A stretch of 64,000 nucleotides of DNA from Linum tenue. Its lineage: Eukaryota; Streptophyta; Magnoliopsida; Malpighiales; Linaceae. The notes below the pieces were generated by a model. The model was not told the DNA's origin. It was given only the letters and a program-made list of their open reading frames with translations, and searched no databases. This document shows, piece after piece, positions 11,301 to 22,851 of this stretch. The stretch lies in the NCBI GenBank assembly GCA_946122785.1, contig CAMGYJ010000008.1, positions 11,681,475 through 11,745,474 of the forward strand, written 5' to 3'. A program made the translations under genes and the position numbers. The first letter of the stretch is position 1. Every line of letters starts with the position of its first letter.

Positions 11301-14195
11301 CTATTAGGTTTGTTATCCTCCATTTTGTTGTTACCCTTTTCTGCCAAATTCAGCCCGTTGCGAGCCATATTGATAGTTAATGACTTTTATATTTACAGTG
11401 GAGAAGGCATTCCTGATTTATTGCTGCTATTGGTCCAATGGACTCAAAAGACTATGGTTGAGAAACTCACGTTCAGCAATGAAATACAGGTACCTGTTTG
11501 GCCATATCTAGTAATCTGCTGCGCAACATAAAGTTAAGCGTGTGGTTTAATTGTTGTTTTTTATTTATTTATTTGTGTTCCAGTGTACTGTCCTGGAGGT
11601 CAAGGTTATTGAGGGTCATGGGACTACAATTGATGTTGTGCTAGTTAATGGTGTGCTTCATGAAGGAGATCAGATTGTTGTTTGCGGTTTACAGGCAAGT
11701 AATTAGCATGTGTTGTATTGTTGAAGATGTGATTTGTTAAAATTTGGGTCTTTGCTAACCAGCTCTTGGAATTCCAGGGACCCATTGTCACCTCTATTAG
11801 AGCTCTCTTAACTCCTCATCCAATGAAGGAACTCCGTGTTAAGGTTGGCATCTTTATGCTCCTGGATTGACTTTTATTGATGCTATAGAATATGTGAATG
11901 AAGAAAATTTTTATGCGGAAATGTTGTAGACTGTCTTGATGAATTGTGAACCTACAACTGTTAGAATTGAACAATTATGCCTCTGGTTCAAAGTTAATGC
12001 AGATGGTAGGAACATTTGCATTAAACTCTTCTATTGTTAGTTTGAAGCCTTTCTCTTTCTAATTGGTGAATGCTGGCTGCGCAAGGTAGGACCTGAGGGC
12101 GTTGGATAATTTGTCAATAGTACCACTAGGATTTGAACCTAGCCCGTGCTCAGTGAACAATCTGGAATTGATAACTTTTCACAGCAGTTTCTAACTAGCA
12201 AACGGACTGGTTAGCAAATTCTATCATGGCCGAGAGTTTGCAGTGTGCTTTAAATGGCTAGAACTGGACACACCTGTACTACTTTTGGGTTTACTTAGGT
12301 AGAGAATTTGTTGAAAACTAGGCACAGTCTTATGATGTCTGATGTTTTCTTTAAGGTCCTTCTGTTTTGTGCCTTCTGATTCTATTACATCTCCATTTCT
12401 GAAATACTTCTAAGATTCTATTGACCAGTTCTTCGTTATAGTTAATCTGATTCATCTTTAGCGCCCTTTCATGGCATGTACAAATAGTTGCACCACTAAA
12501 TTCTCTGGTAATGAGACAGACAGCAGCTTGTGGATTTCTTATTGTGGATGATATTGGCAGGGATGGTTCATTCATGTTGTTAATAGGCATAGTTAAGAAA
12601 ATGGAATTTTTTGGTCATTTTTCTGTTCGGTGTTTGCTTTTCGAGCTCTGATGTACAAGTTATCATTTTTTGTGCATGTCCTGAATTCTTGGTTTTGGTT
12701 TTAGGGCACATATTTACACCACAAAGAAATCAAGGCTGCACAGGGTATCAAAATCACTGGTCAGGTGAGGTTAATGCATTACAGAGGCCATTTTTGTTGA
12801 CTACCTGGCTCATCTTACCTAATGCTAAATACCATTTAATTCAATTGCATGTTTGCAGGGCCTAGAGCATGCTATTGCTGGAACTGGTCTGTACGTGGTA
12901 GGGCCTGATGATGATGTGGAAGATGTCAAGGAGTCTGCAATGGAAGACATGAAGTCTGTCATGAGCCGAATTGATAAAAGTGGCGAGGGTGTTTATGTAC
13001 AGGCTTCTACCCTTGGATCTTTGGAAGCTCTGCTCGAGTTCTTGAAGTCTCCTGCAGTGAAGATCCCTGTTAGTGGCATAGGGATCGGCCCTGTGCACAA
13101 AAAAGATGTCATGAAGGCCAGTGTTATGTTGGAGAAGAAAAAAGAGTATGCTACCATTTTGGCATTTGATGTCAAAGTCACGCCTGAGGCCCGGGAACTT
13201 GCCGATGACGTGGGTGTAACGATCTTCATCGCAGATATCATTTACCACTTGTTTGATCAATTCAAGGCTTATATTGACAATCTGAAAGAGGAGAAGAAGA
13301 AGGAAGCTGCTGACGAGGCAGTTTTCCCTTGTGTTCTCAAGATTATGCCCAACTGCGTTTTTAACAAGAAAGATCCAATTGTTTTGGGAGTTGATATTGT
13401 CGAAGGAATTGCTAAGGTAATATGAATCTTTACTTGATTAAAGTGCATGTGTTGTCTACATGTTAGTGCGTTAATGTGCCGTTCGGCCTAACAAAAAGAA
13501 GTTTGTATTGATTATTGAGTCGGTCGCCTTGGCATTTGTTTTTGTTTTATCTTTTCAACAGGTTGGCACTCCTATATGTATTCCTACACAAGATTTTATT
13601 GACATCGGTCGGATTGCTTCCATTGAGAATAACCATAAACCTGTTGATACGGCTAAGAAAGGGCAGAAGGTGGCGATTAAGGTATGAATTCTATTAATGC
13701 ACATGCCTTTTCTTTGCTCCTCCCTCGTGTTCTGTTGTCTGATTTTGCCTAGGTGGGGAGTCAGTAAATGAAAAGCACACTGAATGTCTGTTTCTGTCTA
13801 ATTATGATCTTCCTTACTTATTGAATCAGTCCACACCCCATCTGTCTAAGTATGATCTTTCAGTCAACTTCAATCTGACTCTGATTCTGACTCTGATGTT
13901 GCCAGATAATTGGCTCAAATTCAGAGGAACAACAGAAAATGTATGGCAGACACTTTGACATTGATGATGAACTTGTCAGCCACATTTCAAGGAGTTCGAT
14001 CGATATTCTGAAAGAAAACTATCGGGTACATATTCGAGGGTTTGACATCCGTTTTCATCAGTTGGTTTTTAAGCGATTCCCATAAATTGCTAACACTGTG
14101 TGGGATGTGGATTGAATGAATGCACACAGGATGAGCTGTCTATCGACGAATGGAAGCTGGTTGTGAAGCTGAAGAGCATTTTCAAGATACAGTGA
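8305..14195 (+). CDS. Eukaryotic translation initiation factor 5B (eIF5B), 12 coding exons
   Basis: eIF5B is the IF2-type GTPase that joins ribosomal subunits at the start codon. Exons by eye: 8305-10210, 10345-10898, 11011-11118, 11207-11307, 11399-11489, 11584-11694, 11778-11843, 12705-12764, 12859-13416, 13562-13681, 13906-14025, 14130-14195. Phases agree throughout and give about 1286 residues, the size expected for plant eIF5B. Residues 1-635 are a highly charged Lys/Glu-rich disordered region. The G domain follows: GHVDTGKT (about 703), DTPGHE (about 764), NKVDRLYGW (about 818) and a SAISGEG loop. Then come the beta-barrel domain II, domain III and the C-terminal domain IV ending SIFKIQ. 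Exon 1 contains four imperfect repeats centred on F-x-GKKK. Intron 6 uses a GC donor (11695). The symbol in other plants varies, so it is left empty. Confidence 0.96.
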
Positions 14196-14830
14196 GGAGA
14201 GTTGGAACAATTACGCGCGATTTGGATGGTGATGCTTTTGAGGTTTTAAGCTCTGGAGGAGGATGAGAGTAAAGGTGGGGTTTTACTTGCAGATTCTGAC
14301 AGCCTTGTGAGTGTGAGAAGTCACCTCTCTTCTTGGCAACCCACTGGTTACAATTGGGCGGATTATTTCTGAATCATGATTGAGTAATTCACTCATCGGG
14401 TTTCCTTCTCGTCGTATAAGTTAGGTGGAGTCTCCTGCTGGTGTTGGCTGTCCGGCCTAGTCTTGTTGAACAGAGCCCACTTCGCAATGATTTTGCAAGG
14501 TTAGTTGTCGAGCAAGATGCAACGAGAAAGCAGAAGTATTTACTTCTAGCTGACGACGTTGTTGTCGATCTCTTTTGCTTTTCCTTGGGAAAGAATTAAT
14601 GACTTTGGGTTCAGTTCAGAGGATGGTTGAACCTGTTGGTGCCCCCTTCACATTCTCTTGGTCGGGGTATTTTTTTCCTTACAAGGAGGAGTGGAGGTTT
14701 TGTTTTGTGCGTGATCCACTCCATCCTGTTTCACAAATATAATCTGGAGTCACTACAGAATGAAAAGGTAAATAGCCTCGTACATTTCACTCCCTCGACA
14801 TTCGATTTGTGTCATAATAGATAGGCTAAT
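14196..14830 (+). other. eIF5B 3'-UTR and downstream region
   Basis: Sequence after the TGA at 14193-14195 is non-coding and of mixed composition. I see no single clear polyadenylation signal. The transcript probably ends between about 14500 and 14830, before the AT-rich intergenic DNA. Short open frames here show no family resemblance. Confidence 0.4.
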
Positions 14831-15943
14831 CTTGTTTGAGAATGAACTGTGCCTCTCGTTAGGCTGGAACAATGATGAACTGGTGATTGTCTAGGGCCTA
14901 AATTGACTGTTATTTTAATGTCTGATCCCTAGTTGTGATTCGATAGCTCGAATACCGGTGTGGCGAAAGTTCTCCCTCGTCTTATCTCCCCGTCGAGAAA
15001 TAGTTCCATTGAAAACGTGCTCTACCTTACTGCAAAAATGGGGGCCTAACGTTTCATGGCCTTAAACGTTAAGTCTTTGTTATTAGCTTAATTGATAGTG
15101 CACTTTTAACAAATCTATCAATGTTCAGGCCGTCTTTGAAAGCTTCATATGTTGGTCTCTTTCGAGTGAAAATCTCAAGCGAAAGAACTCTCATAATTGT
15201 AGATATTACCTTTTTACCACTCACGCAATGGAGCACGTCATGTCTATCATTATTAAGGATTTTTTTTTTTATAAATTAAATGCTACACCAACTCATATTT
15301 TATTTTAGATATTTTTTCAAGGAAAAATATAATTTGATGAAATATGTAAAATGATATCCACTTTATATATTTTGAAAAGAATCCACTTTGTCAATGACGT
15401 ATTCATTAACAATTGATTTATAGGGCAACACGATGGTACATCAACCAATGAACCAATTGGCATTAGTGCAATAATGGTTCACTTAATTTGACTAATTTGT
15501 TTGCTTCTGTAAAATCTTTTAGTATGGTTTAAGTGGCCTGATTTGATAAGACATACCCAAAATTATTCATTTGACTCGGTTCACTAAGGAGATTTATATC
15601 AATTTAACCATTTAAAATTTTATAATAACACATTAATGCGATGTGAAATGAAGATATCTAAAAGAGAAGAACACATTATCAAATTGAACACCTAATAGCT
15701 CATGCAGAAGGTAAATAGAATGCTTAAGAGTTAATTACATATAGACAATGTTTTTTTACCACATTTTCGAGTTTATTGTACTTCATTTTAAGTACCAAGT
15801 AACAATCATCAAGGTAAATTGTTTCAAAAACTGCTGATACTGTAAATTTCTTTTAAAATAGGAGAACTTATAATTCACTAACATTTCTAAGTGGGTTTCC
15901 CTTTTCATAAATTGATATTGGGCATAGTAATTTTCACAGAAAA
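14831..15943. other. AT-rich intergenic region
   Basis: No open frame, RNA gene or clear repeat was recognised. Composition is strongly AT-rich with homopolymer T and A runs, typical of old plant intergenic DNA. Confidence 0.5.
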
Positions 15944-15952
15944 CTATTTGTG

Positions 15953-16388
15953 GGGATCGGTTAGCATGCTAACCCTTGTAAGGGTTGGAAAAATGACACC
16001 CCTATTAATTATAGTTATTTTTTGTATTAAATTCATGTTGCATTTAATAATCTTTGAAAATTAAAAACTCATCTTAATTACATTCTTTTTTTTTTTAATT
16101 ACCATTGTACTGATACAACTATCATTGCACTTGTATACTGAACTCATATTAATTACGTTCCTTTTTTGGAACTATCATTGCAGTGATACATCTACCATTG
16201 CACCTGTACACAACTACCAGTGCACTGATACAACTACCAGTGCACTGAAAAAAGGAAAGTAATTAATATGTGTTTTTAATTCATACAGATTATTAAATGC
16301 AACACAAATTAATTACCTTAAAAACCTATAATTAATAGGGGTTGTCATTTTTCCAACCCTTTTATGGGTAGGCATGCTATCTCATTCC
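15953..16388. mobile_element. Mutator-type MITE (436 bp) with 9-bp target duplication
   Basis: The ends are long imperfect inverted repeats. The left end starts GGGATCGGTTAGCATGC and the right end (reverse complement) starts GGAATGAGATAGCATGC. Both continue into a matching block around AGGGTTGGAAAAATGACA and then CCCCTATTAATTATAG. Directly outside both ends is CTATTTGTG (15944-15952 and 16389-16397), a 9-bp duplication, as expected for Mutator-like elements. The middle (about 16105-16245) has four to five diverged copies of a roughly 25-bp unit resembling CAACTACCAGTGCACTGATA. There is no coding capacity. Confidence 0.85.
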
Positions 16389-16397
16389 CTATTTGTG

Positions 16398-17074
16398 ACA
16401 TTCTTTTCTTTTTCGTATATTACCAAGGTGACTATCGCTTATGGAAAATATATAATTTTCTCAACGTGAGTGATCACATGAAACATATATTGTTGTTGAG
16501 CTTTCACTTGTCAAATTAAGTTTTTTCATCCAACGGGCTGAATTTTAATCTAGTTTATCAAAAGAGAAGAACAAATGTACAAACATGATCTTCGTTTCTT
16601 AGGATTTTGATGGGTTATTAGTAGTGCATCATGATAACTGAATTTGTTAGGTTTAAAGACAATCATATATCACTCCCGTACTCTCTTAAATAAAAACTCG
16701 TTTGGAAGTTGCGATTATTTTGTCGAGATTGTTACTATATATGTATTGTTTATAATACATCATTGTATTGATTTTTTAGCAGAAACAATACACTGATTGT
16801 TTTTGTAATGTGACAGAAACTATAATTCAAAATGAGTTATTGTTATATCTCAACTTTTAGTTGTGATTGTTGAGATAGTTGAGTTAAAATTGTTTTGTCT
16901 TAACTTTTAGCTAATGTGACATATACAATTACACATACCAAACGTTGTATTCTACAATGTATCAAATTTGAAAATACATGTATAATATTATACATGCATT
17001 TACAACAATACATATATTTAACAATAGCAACTTTCTAACAACCTTAAATTGTTGCGCTGACTCCCGGCCTAAGT
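16398..17074. other. AT-rich intergenic region
   Basis: No gene or RNA was recognised. Short degenerate repeats of TATATGT and ACAATACAT type occur around 16730-17040. Nothing else is supportable. Confidence 0.45.
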
Positions 17075-17934
17075 TCAGGTCCTTAAGGCTTCTTTTTTAA
17101 GAAGGATCTTAAACCGTTTTGATTGGCTTACTCAATTTTAGGTAGTTATTGGGGAGTTATTAGTTAAATAGTTGTTAGGGGTATTAAGGAGACTACAAAA
17201 CAATTAAAAACTGCAACTCTAACCCACACAAACGTCTCTTTATTTTCCCTCTAGCAAACGTCTGAGCCGTCCTGCTGTCTGTTTCTTCTTCCTCCCGTCG
17301 GCAGGCGAACGGTCTCTCCCGATCGTCCCTTCTTCGGCGGCGATTCTCAGTAAGAGTTCTCCGCCGAGGGTAGCTAGCTCCCGCTGCAGTCGTCGTTCAA
17401 GTCCACCACGCAAAAAAACAGCTGCCTTTGTCGTCGTCGCTGTCTGTTCTTCACCGTCGCCGGCAGGTGATTCTGCTCCCGTTCATGTTTTACACCTCGC
17501 CGTCGCTGCCAGCTCCCGTTCCCGTCGTCGTCCCAATCCACCATCGCCGATTCCATAATCGTCGTCGTCGAGCCCTGTCCCTTCTCCCACTTCCAGCCGA
17601 ACGTTCTCTCTCAACAGATCTGCCGCTATCTTCCCATTTCCGTCAAACAAGTTTCTACGGCCCGTCGTCTTTTGTCCTGGCCGTCGTTTGTTCGTCTTTA
17701 TTTTGTTGAAAGACTGGTCGCTTCTTCACTCAGTCCACAACCGCGTCGCTCCCTCGCTCCCGTCGCTGGCCCATTACATCCCTCGATTGCCATCGCGTTC
17801 TCATTTTTTTCGCTTGCCGTCGAGTTCACCCGCTCCCGCCGCTTGTTGTCGTCGGCATGTTGCGTCTGTCTCTAGTCGTCCGTCACTACGTCCGGCGAAG
17901 CCTCATCCGGCGTCACTCCTGTCCATTGTTAATA

Positions 17935-19110
17935 TGTATTTCAGAAGTAGCATTTTTGTTACCATTGTTAACGTTTTTCTTTCCATTTTTAATGTTTAAT
18001 TGGTAAGTTAACAGTCTTTTTTTACCACTATTAACTTTTTATTATTAACGTTTTTGTTGCTAATCTGTATTCCATTAGTAGCATTTTTGTTATAATTATT
18101 AATGTTTTGACTTTCAGTTAGTAAAGTTTTGTTACCAATTCATAGTTTTTCATTTTTAAGTTAGTGACCTTTTTACACCATTATTAACATTTTTCTTATC
18201 ATTGTTTTTTTTTTTGCATTAAGGGAGGCCAAAGCCAAGAAAGAGGGAGACTACATCAGGAAAGAGAAGCAGAAAGGAAGACTAGCAATCCGTGTGAACC
18301 ACCACCCGGCGCTCAAAGGAGATTCCCAGATTATCCTCTTGCAGAATATGACACAGATCCCTTGGCGGGTCCACAAGTTCCCGCATACCGTAGGGATAGA
18401 CGAGACTGTGCTTCGAGAGCCAGTCCGCGGCTCTATTCCCTTCACGGTACGTGTGAACAATGTTGACCAGCCAATCCTGAGCTATACGCCGCCGTATCGA
18501 GGTAAGCAGGCCGGCGTAGGGGTGAATGGGATCCTGTCTATCCTTAATCAGCTGGATAGCAAGTTGAGAGTCCGACTCAATGATCAAGTTCCTGCACCTA
18601 CACCGCCAAGCAATATCCAAACCATGACGAATAGCCCACAGCTCAGCAAGGGCTGCCGAGGCTTCCCCAATCATAGCCACAAACCCGGCCATCCAGCGAC
18701 CCTGCTCATCTCTAATCAACCCACCAGCTCCTGCAATCCCAGGGTTACCTGCCGATGCCCCATCTACATTAAGTTTCAGCCAACCCCTTGGGGGGGAGAG
18801 CCACCTAACGTTCTCAACCCTTCTATCATGGACCATTCATGGAAGAACAGGTGCACGGGCTGCTTCAAAGGGAGGAATGCTACTCTGACCGCTCCTTCCC
18901 TGAGCCACTCGATCATGCACAGGAGCAGCCTTTGGCACAAGGCTTGGAACGCCCCTTCAGTTTTCTTATCATTGTTAACGTTTAATTGTTAAGTAAGCAA
19001 CATTTTTTTCACCACTATTAACTTTTTATTATTAATGTTTCGTTGCTAATGTGTGTTCTTTAGTAATATTTTTGTTACCATTGTTAACGTTTTAATTTTA
19101 AGGTAATAAC
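17935..19110. repeat. Degenerate ~110-bp repeat array inside the TIR element
   Basis: The stretch at about 18000-18115 (TTTTTACCACTATTAACTTT, then GTTGCTAATNTGT, then TTTTTGTTANNATTNTTAA) recurs at about 18990-19100 with scattered changes, and a partial unit precedes it at 17935-17995. The array was later split by the LINE fragment at 18207-18960. It has no coding potential. Confidence 0.6.
18207..18960 (-). mobile_element. 5'-truncated LINE tail with full RNase H domain
   Basis: Perfect 16-bp direct repeats TTTTCTTATCATTGTT flank the insertion (18191-18206 and 18961-18976), and a T-run at its left end is the poly(A) tail of a minus-strand element. The minus strand encodes an RNase H-like domain: WLKLNVDGASAGNPG, then SAALAELWAIRHGLDIA, IIESDSQLAIQLI and YREGNRAADWLSKHS, with D, E, D and D all visible. 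This is the C-terminal domain of plant LINE ORF2. The frame starts inside the domain's lead-in, so this is a dead 5'-truncated copy. It is separate from the 6900-7267 copy. Confidence 0.88.
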
Positions 19111-20190
19111 ATGTTTTGTTACCATTATTAACGTATCCTTATTAAAAAATTTATTATAATTATTAAGAAATAATGTCGTTGTTATTAATCATAGTTTTTC
19201 CAGTTGTTAAAACACCACGACGTTGATGCTTTAAACCGATGATTGTTTTGCAAACTTGTTACAACTATAATTATTAACAAATAATGTCATTCTTATTAAT
19301 CATCCCTTTTCGAATTATTAAACCACAAAGACGCTGAAGCCTTACACGCAAAGATGACTTTTAACTTATTAACTTCAATCATTAACAAACAATGACGCCA
19401 TTATTAATTACCCCTAGTCTCATTATTAACGCGTCAACGTATTTCTACTTCAATTATTAATAACACTGTCAGGTAAACACTGAAGAAATTTTTCCACCTG
19501 GATTATTAACATTTATACTATAATTATTAACAACTAATGTCGTTGTTATTAATCATCCTTTTCCAGTTATTAATAACAATGTCAACAAACTACTGCTGAG
19601 ATTCTTCTTCAATTACATACATTATTAACATTTTTACTTACGGTTGTTAATACGGTCTAATATAGTAAGAATGTAAAGTACGTAAATTACGTTATTAACA
19701 TAAAATTATCAAGCAAAAGACGCTTTGGCAATTCCATGGAGTGGGTATGCCGGCGGGACGAGACGCCGACGAAGCAGAGCAGTGGTAACAGCGGACGACA
19801 AAAAGGCAAGGAGTTCTCTGTGCGGTTGCTAACTACGGAGTGGAGGCTAGACGGCGGACAACTACGGCAGGTCAACGAGTCGGCGGAGAGCAGGAGAGAA
19901 GCGGCTTGCGACGGTACGTCTCCAGCGAGGCACGACGGCGAGTTTTGCAGAGAAGCGGTTTTAGGGCTGGGAGGAGAACGACACACGAGAAAACAATTCA
20001 ATCCGCATTTTTGTCAGTTTCCGCAATTTTTCTTTCAATTAATAATATTATTAATTATTTAGTATATTCCAGTCTTCTCCTTGAACGTATTAGGCAGGTA
20101 GTTACACAATGATTACTAATCACTCTCTCTCCTTCTATTGGTTGGAAAGGATTTAAAATCTTTCTTAAAAAATAGGCCTTAAGGACCTGA

Positions 20191-20772
20191 TCTGACCCGC
20201 CAACTCCACTCGTCATTGTTTGCGAGGCCCACGCTTGTTGAAGGAAACATGGGCTTCTTTGCGAAACTATCGGGCCCCAGAAATTGGTAGTTGCCTAGTT
20301 GGAGAAATAAAGAAAACGAGAAAGCAATTTAAAGTGGATTCGCCGCCGGGCGGCGGAGGACGACGAAGAAACTGCAGAAGTGTGGAAGCTTCCCCGGCGC
20401 TTAGAACTCAACTCAGCACTCTGCAGACGTTCTTCATCTGCAGACCATTCCTGCTTGAGGTTGGCTAAGATTCTGAACAGGATTTTTGTTCAATCCCTCT
20501 TTGTTCCTTTACTTTTCTAGTGGAGGGCGATCCGCCGTTTCACGCCTGGAAGAGCAGCAGTGGCTGAAAGTCTGAAACAGCCATCGATTGCCTTTCGGGT
20601 TTAGGGGACTTGACTTAAGAACGGAAACGAATTGGAGAGGAGAAGGTAGAGCTGCTGTGGTGGATTTTGTGCATTCGTGGAGCTGCAATTTCTTTCTATT
20701 AGCGTATAACAAAGCAGTGTGCTATTGTTGATAACGGCAGCTTCTGGTAAGTAAAGAGGGGGAAGGGGGCAA
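20191..20772 (+). promoter_or_regulatory. ALKBH6 upstream and 5'-UTR region
   Basis: Between the TIR element and the ATG at 20773 lie about 580 bp with higher GC at 20340-20420 and mixed CT-rich sequence after 20490. The transcription start is not visible, and no TATA box is convincing. The region is short, so the promoter probably lies right next to, or partly inside, the right end of the TIR element. Confidence 0.4.
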
Positions 20773-22484
20773 ATGGGATTTGAAGATTACCAGGTGGGCT
20801 CGCTCCCAACTGTATTATATGTGCCTCAGTTTGTCACAGAAGCTGAAGAGGCTCATCTCTTGGCCAAGGTCCTTCAATTCTTTCCTGCATGTGTGTATTT
20901 TTATGTAATGTTGGTCACTCTTGCTTTTTTGATGTTCATGTTATCTCATCCAAGTGTTTGGAAACTCTGCAGATATATGAAGCACCTTCAGCGAAATGGA
21001 AATCCTTGAAGAATAGGAGACTGCAAAATTGGGGTAACTATATGTTTTACCGATTCTTTGAAAGTCGTCTCCTTCGATGAATCAAACTAGTAGTGTCTTC
21101 CTCTGCTGATATCAGTGACGAGTCCTCTTCTCCTTCCCAATCTCATTTGTATTTCTTGCAGGCGGAGTTGTTCACGAAAAGGGTCTTCTGCCACAAGAAC
21201 GTGAGTGCTGGACTTCTATTTATTGAGCATTGCATTTCTTCTTTGTAGTACCATTCGAGTGTTCTCCGAGCGCTTTATGATAATGCTTTGTTTCGCCGTG
21301 TTCTTGGATCTTGGTTCCACTGGTTTTTGCTTTTAGTTGCTTCAGGAATTGGGACATTTCTGTGTAAGGCTTGGGATGAACGATTTGTGTTGCTACTGCT
21401 ATATTGGTTTCAGAATGTACTAAACAACCTTTGTTGCAGTGCCTCCTTGGTTAACAAAAATCACGCAGCGAATAAATGAAGAATCAGGACTCTTTCCTTC
21501 AGCGATTAATCATGTTCTCATCAATGAATACCTCCCAAGCCAAGGAATAATGGTATTCTATAATGTGTTCATACTTATGGTTTCAGTGTTTAGTAGCTCA
21601 CTTTTTGTGCTCGAGTCCTCACTTGGTCAGTCGTTCCTAGGGTTTCTCATTTCTTTGATCATTCTATAAAGTTCCGCTGATAATTATATTTTCTTTCTGT
21701 GTGTGCATTTATGATTTGTCAATTTTTTGATCGTTACCAGCCACATCAGGATGGACCTGCCTATTTTCCAGTGGCAGCTATTCTTTCACTTGGATCTCCT
21801 GCAGTTATGGACTTCACTCCCCATTCAAGGTTGAGAGCGTCCCCAGATCCGCTGGAGGATGAAGGAGGTGAAGGTAGACGACATCCCAGCAGCGAAACCT
21901 TGGAGGCCGAGACAGACAAGTGGATTGATGATCACCACCGTTTTTCTGTTGCACTTATGCCTAGGAGCCTGCTGATATTCAAGGATGATGCCTATTTAGG
22001 TAATAACCTCGGCCTTCAGTACGCATGCATAGATATCGACATTATCCATTATTGTTTGTTCTCCTCGAGTTCCCTCGACTTGTTGAATGTTCTAACATCC
22101 CTCTGATCGGCACTTTCAGATTATCTGCATGGTATCAAGGACGCAGAGGTGCATGATTTTGATAAGGTAAACCCTTTGCCTAGTAAAAAGTCACTTAATT
22201 GGTGATGACATTTGTTTTCAACTTCTCATTCACGAGTTCCCTAGAATACATCATGTGATAATGAATTCTTCATTGAAATTATTCTTAAAACATGATGAGC
22301 TTATACGGATGGAGTCTGACATTATGCATTTCAGGCCGTAAATGTGCAACAAATCCTTGATGCGGAGAATACTTCGCATGCTGTCAGAAGCACCGAGATA
22401 ATGAGCATTCATCGAACCAGTACCCGAATTTCGCTGACTTGTAGATTGGTATTGAAGGTTCATAAGAATTTGTTCAAGTTCTGA
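20773..22484 (+). CDS. ALKBH6: ALKBH6, AlkB-type Fe(II)/2-oxoglutarate dioxygenase, 7 exons
   Basis: Exons by eye: 20773-20868, 20973-21033, 21162-21200, 21440-21552, 21741-21999, 22120-22166, 22335-22484. All phases fit and give 254 residues, close to plant ALKBH6 proteins. The first residues, MGFEDYQVGSLPTVLYVPQF, are typical. The dioxygenase core shows NHVLINEYLPSQGI then PHQDGPAYFP (iron ligands H105 and D107), the strand AILSLGSPAVMDF, and the C-terminal HRTSTRISLTCR with the third iron ligand H231 and the 2-oxoglutarate-binding arginine. An acidic loop (DPLEDEGGEG) follows the core strand. The family is linked to nucleic-acid demethylation, and in plants to mRNA m6A removal. The exact substrate here is inferred from family only. 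The gene converges on SPIKE1, with 367 bp between their stop codons. Confidence 0.95.
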
Positions 22485-22851
22485 GGGTGCTGCCATGTTC
22501 CTTTGCAATAGACAAATCTTTTAGCTAGGTACATCTATTCATGACCTTGTTTTAAACTTCAATGCAGAATGTAGTGTTTTGAATCTCGAAATAAAGATGT
22601 CAAATTGATGATATGGAATCCTTGTTTGCTCAGAAAATCGTCCTAGAACTTCGACATAAATCAACCTAAATACGGTACATATTAAATAAAGTTAGGAATG
22701 CACAATTAGCCGCTTCATTACAGCCAGGTAAACGCTTCCTACAACTATATCCAAGGAATCAAACTACAAAAGGCAAACATAAGAAGCAGCAATCAATGAT
22801 ACTACAAGTGGTAAGTAACTAATGCACACACGGATCACAATAACAAACACA
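22485..22851. other. Shared 3' region of convergent ALKBH6 and SPIKE1
   Basis: Both 3'-UTRs must end in or across this 367-bp AT-rich interval. AATAAAGATGTC at about 22590 could serve ALKBH6. On the minus strand no single signal stands out. Overlapping 3'-UTRs are possible. Confidence 0.4.

Larger units (their letters stand above)
17075..20190. mobile_element. 3.1-kb terminal-inverted-repeat element, no transposase seen
   Basis: The left end TCAGGTCCTTAAGGC (17075) is repeated in reverse complement at the right end (to 20190). The match continues through the run TTTTTTAAGAA and the following GATNTTAAA for about 40 bp. Just inside each end is a GC-rich block, pyrimidine-rich when read inward: 17230-17900 on the plus strand, 20000-19730 on the minus strand. 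Between them is an AT-rich array of degenerate repeats containing ACCATTNTTAACGTTTTT. A LINE fragment sits inside at 18207-18960. I could not match a clean target duplication (flanks CTGACTCCCGGCC and CTGACCCGCC are only similar), so the superfamily is uncertain. Mutator-like is my guess from the layout. Confidence 0.65.

Noticed and set aside
12110..12170. Possible tRNA gene or tRNA-derived SINE on the minus strand in eIF5B intron 7 (GGTTCAAATCC box B)
   Set aside because: Box B is good, but no fitting box A, cloverleaf, poly(A) tail or target duplication was found. A search with a tRNA or SINE model would decide it.
16105..16245. CRISPR-like array
   Set aside because: The repeats are short, diverged and have no spacers. 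They are the internal repeats of a plant MITE in a nuclear genome.
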